Assembly: GCA_014584315.1 (NCBI GenBank)
Contig: JACTNA010000035.1
Location: 62,001 to 126,000, forward strand
Direction: 5' to 3'
DNA length: 64,000 bases
Source of the DNA: Planctomycetota bacterium
GTDB lineage: Bacteria; Planctomycetota; Phycisphaerae; Phycisphaerales; UBA1924
Position 1 is the first letter of the stretch. Each line of letters begins with the position of its first letter. The translations under genes and the position numbers were made by a program. Under the pieces are notes generated by a model, which saw nothing but the letters and a program-made list of their open reading frames with translations, was not told the DNA's origin and did no database searches. This document shows positions 61,825 through 64,000 of this stretch, piece by piece.

Positions 61825-61856
61825 AAAGAGGAACGCCGGATGTCGGGTGCGGTCGC

Positions 61857-62918
61857 TCAGCGCCGCCGGCGCATGGCGACGAGCGAGCCGAGGCCGAGCA
61901 GGGCGAGCGAGCCGGGCGCGGGGACGAGGTAGAAGTTGCGAGCCTCGAAGTTCGAGGCGATGAGGGAGAGGCCGGAGCCGTCGAGGTTGACGCTGTAGAG
62001 TTCGTCGCTGTTGGAGGTCGAGAAGTAGAGTTTGTTCGCCAGCGGGTGGTAGATGACGTCGAGCATGCCGCTGCCCTGGCCGATGCTGACGACGGAGGAG
62101 ATGCTGGAGAAGTTGCCGCCGCCGTCGAGGTCGATGCGGTACAGCGTGTCGGTGCTCAGGTCGGTGATGTAGAGTTCGCCGGAGGGGCCTGCGGCGACGC
62201 CTCGCACGAAGGTGAGCGGGGTGCCGATCGACGTGTTGCTGAGGTCGACGAGCAGCGACACGGTGCCGTTGAGGGAACCGTCGACGTTGACGCGCCAGAG
62301 GGTGCTGCCCTTATTGATGTCGCCCGACCCGCCGTCGTAGGCCCCGCCGTTGAGCGACGTGGCGATGTAGTCGCCCGCGCCCGACGGGTCAACGATCATG
62401 CGCGCGCCCTGCCGGTAGGCGGGGGGCGGATCGTTCGTGGGAGGCTGTTCGAAGACCTGCGTCACGCTGCCGTTGCCGAGGTCGTACCCGAGGATGCCGT
62501 CGAACGCCGGCTGCGTCAGGTCATTCTCGGGCGGGTTGTTGATCGCCAGCAGGTTGTTCGAGGGCGCGTGGTAGCGCAGCCCGATCGGGTTCTGCAGCGG
62601 GTCGTTCTGCGCGAAGACGCTGCTCACGGGCGCGCCGCCCAGCAGCCCCTTGATCTTGAAGATCGTCGCCGTGCTCGGGTCCTGCACGGGCAGCGGGCCG
62701 TTGGCGACGTAGAACGCCCCCCCAGGACCGCGCTCGATGCCGGCCAGCCGGACGTCCGGGTCCCCGTACGTGATCAGCGGCGTGATCACGTTCGAGTAGA
62801 TGTTGAGCTTGTACACCGTCTGCGTGTTGTGCTCGGTGATCAGGATGTTCTGACCCGACGCCGCGCCAGTCACGCCGCCCGCGAGCGCAGCCAGAACCGC
62901 GATCCGCATCGTCTTCAT
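61857..62918 (-). CDS. Secreted beta-propeller protein with PEP-CTERM-like sorting signal
   Basis: The 353-residue protein has a signal peptide (residues 1-22, ending ASGQ) and a repeated beta-rich body (for example LYRIDLDGGGNFSSI and LYSVNLDGSGLSLI) like an NHL or LVIVD propeller. The tail VPAPGSLALLGLGSLVAMRRRR has a P-[AE]-P motif, a hydrophobic stretch and a basic end, the PEP-CTERM layout recognised by exosortase. GGGAG lies 8 bp before ATG 62918. A strong terminator follows. Confidence 0.8.
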   Translation of the reverse strand: MKTMRIAVLAALAGGVTGAASGQNILITEHNTQTVYKLNIYSNVITPLITYGDPDVRLAGIERGPGGAFYVANGPLPVQDPSTATIFKIKGLLGGAPVSSVFAQNDPLQNPIGLRYHAPSNNLLAINNPPENDLTQPAFDGILGYDLGNGSVTQVFEQPPTNDPPPAYRQGARMIVDPSGAGDYIATSLNGGAYDGGSGDINKGSTLWRVNVDGSLNGTVSLLVDLSNTSIGTPLTFVRGVAAGPSGELYITDLSTDTLYRIDLDGGGNFSSISSVVSIGQGSGMLDVIYHPLANKLYFSTSNSDELYSVNLDGSGLSLIASNFEARNFYLVPAPGSLALLGLGSLVAMRRRR

Positions 62919-63258
62919 CGTTGAGTCTCCCTCTTGCCTGTGAAATGCACAAACCTTGGTGCGGAGGCCCCGTCCATCAGGCGCCCCCGTGGTTATCCCA
63001 TGATATGTCCATCAGGCCGTCACGCGAAGCAGAATCCCCCGATTCCTCCAGAGTCTCCAGACCAAGGTTCGTGTGACTTTTCGACCGGGTTGCACGGATC
63101 GACGACGTGGGATCCGATCGAGAGGGTGCAATACCTGCGCGAAGGGCCGTCCCGTGGGTCCAAGCCCGCTTCTTCCGTTCTCAGAGCGACCAGTCTCGCT
63201 CGCGTGGGTGACCGGATCACGCCCCTGGCCACAACTTCCGCCATCCGCCTTCGCCGCG

Positions 63259-63275
63259 GTTCGGGTCACCCGAAC
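63259..63275. promoter_or_regulatory. Palindrome upstream of the MFS gene
   Basis: GTTCGGGT-c-ACCCGAAC is a perfect 17-bp inverted repeat 44 bp before the MFS start. It fits an operator for a repressor of the transporter. The rest of the 62919-63319 gap is non-coding by eye. Confidence 0.5.
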
Positions 63276-63319
63276 GGGGCGGCATCTCGCGTGTCTCGCC
63301 GCTCCTACAACTCCCCTTC

Positions 63320-64000
63320 GTGGACCGACCTCGCTTCGAGACCTCGACGGAGCACTCCACGTCGCTGGCCATCGTCGGCGTCCCGCGCCTCCGCGCCGGC
63401 GTCGCCATCGGCGCGCACACCGCCGTTGACTTCTACTCCTTCCTCCCCATCGGCCTCCTCCCGCTCTTCCGGGCGCGCCTCGACGCCACGCCCGCGCAGG
63501 TCGCTCTCCTGCTCGCCGTCGGCTCGGTGACCAGCGGCCTCGTGCAGCCCGCCGCCGCCTTCGTCAGCGACCGTCTCAACACGCGCTCGATCGGCACGCT
63601 CGGCCTGCTCGTCGCCGCCGTCGCTATCTGCGCCATGCCCTTCGCGCCGTCGTTCGCCGTGCTGCTCGCGCTCTACAGCGCGGGGGCGGCCGGCGTGGGT
63701 GCGTTCCACCCGCCCGCGGTCGCCGCCGTCGGTCAACTCGCGGGCCGGCGGCGCTCGCTCGCGGTTTCGGTCTTCTTCCTCGCGGGCATGGTCGGCGGGA
63801 TTCTCGGCAACGTGCTCCCGCCGCAGCACGCCGCTCGCTTCGGCGTCGAGTCGCTCGCGTGGCTCGCCATCCCCGGCGTCGCCGTGGCCGCCGCGCTCGC
63901 CTGGGCGATCCACGCCGTCCCGCACCGTCGCCACGACGCGCACGAGTCGCACCGCGGGCTGCGCCGCGCCGACCGGCGTCGGCGCTGGGCCGCGGTCTGG
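63320..64000 (+). CDS. MFS transporter, Fsr-like, 3' part cut by window edge
   Basis: The 227 visible codons run from a GTG at 63320 to the edge with no stop. The protein has hydrophobic helices such as IGAHTAVDFYSFLPIGLLPLF, ALLLAVGSVTSGLVQPAAAF, TLGLLVAAVAICAMPFAP and SVFFLAGMVGGILGNVLP. GVGAFHPPAVAAVGQLAG is close to the motif of fosmidomycin-resistance (Fsr) type MFS exporters. TACAAC lies 8 bp before the GTG, in the leaderless arrangement. An operator-like palindrome lies 44 bp upstream. The substrate is unknown. Confidence 0.8.
   Translation, partial: MDRPRFETSTEHSTSLAIVGVPRLRAGVAIGAHTAVDFYSFLPIGLLPLFRARLDATPAQVALLLAVGSVTSGLVQPAAAFVSDRLNTRSIGTLGLLVAAVAICAMPFAPSFAVLLALYSAGAAGVGAFHPPAVAAVGQLAGRRRSLAVSVFFLAGMVGGILGNVLPPQHAARFGVESLAWLAIPGVAVAAALAWAIHAVPHRRHDAHESHRGLRRADRRRRWAAVW

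Overview
The window is a very GC-rich (roughly 70% by eye) bacterial chromosome segment. It most likely comes from a Planctomycetota bacterium of the Phycisphaerae type. This is inferred from several things seen together: an ECF sigma factor beside a Ser/Thr kinase with TPRs, dockerin-like FNGD...LAFLN repeats and a PEP-CTERM-like tail on secreted proteins, EF-hand proteins, OprP-like porins, many small proteins of unknown family, and palindromic extragenic repeats. Coding density is high, and the long antisense open frames are GC artefacts.

Layout. 1-8997: der (partial), an erythromycin-esterase-like protein, miaA, topA, a PIN toxin-like pair and an EF-hand protein. 9174-14202: an ABC-2 type permease with a DUF6338 partner, a LOG-family nucleotide hydrolase and a MmgE/PrpD protein. 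14278-17527: a stand-alone class 2 type V CRISPR locus, with an 814-residue RuvC effector, a tracrRNA-like gene with its own promoter, and nine 36-bp repeats with eight 29-30-nt spacers. No cas1, cas2 or cas4 is present. 17576-18009: a structured composite repeat whose inverted twin lies at 57161-57600. 18015-30643: a CPBP protease and MscS channel, thiolase, dicarboxylate symporter, ABC exporter, dockerin protein, and a sigma factor/methyltransferase/kinase cluster. 30777-38221: tRNA-Gln, an ABC ATPase, a glycosyltransferase, a BshC-like protein, a BtuF-like lipoprotein and argS. 38263-43639: two tandem phosphate-type porins and a PhoB/PhoR-like two-component system. 43605-51337: phoH, pgpH, parB with two parS sites inside neighbouring genes, a NUDIX protein, a histidine kinase, a TetR regulator and a DUF433/DUF5615 toxin-antitoxin pair. 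51432-64000: an NHL-type Tat protein, Mrp, secreted proteins, an epimerase, an M20 amidohydrolase, a ferritin-like protein, an M14 carboxypeptidase, a PEP-CTERM protein and an MFS transporter cut by the right edge.

The most interesting system is the type V CRISPR locus. The effector keeps all three RuvC acidic residues and a four-cysteine ribbon. The gap between effector and array holds a sequence that can pair with 21 of 23 bases of the 5' half of the repeat (19 Watson-Crick, 2 G-U). It lies downstream of a good sigma70-type promoter and upstream of a T-run. The subtype cannot be settled from sequence reading alone.

Other recurrent signals are as follows. A TAnnnT-type -10 box lies only 5-9 bp before the start codon of about a dozen genes, which suggests widespread leaderless mRNAs. 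A short repeat overlaps the stop region of three genes. parS sites next to parB suggest an origin-proximal location.
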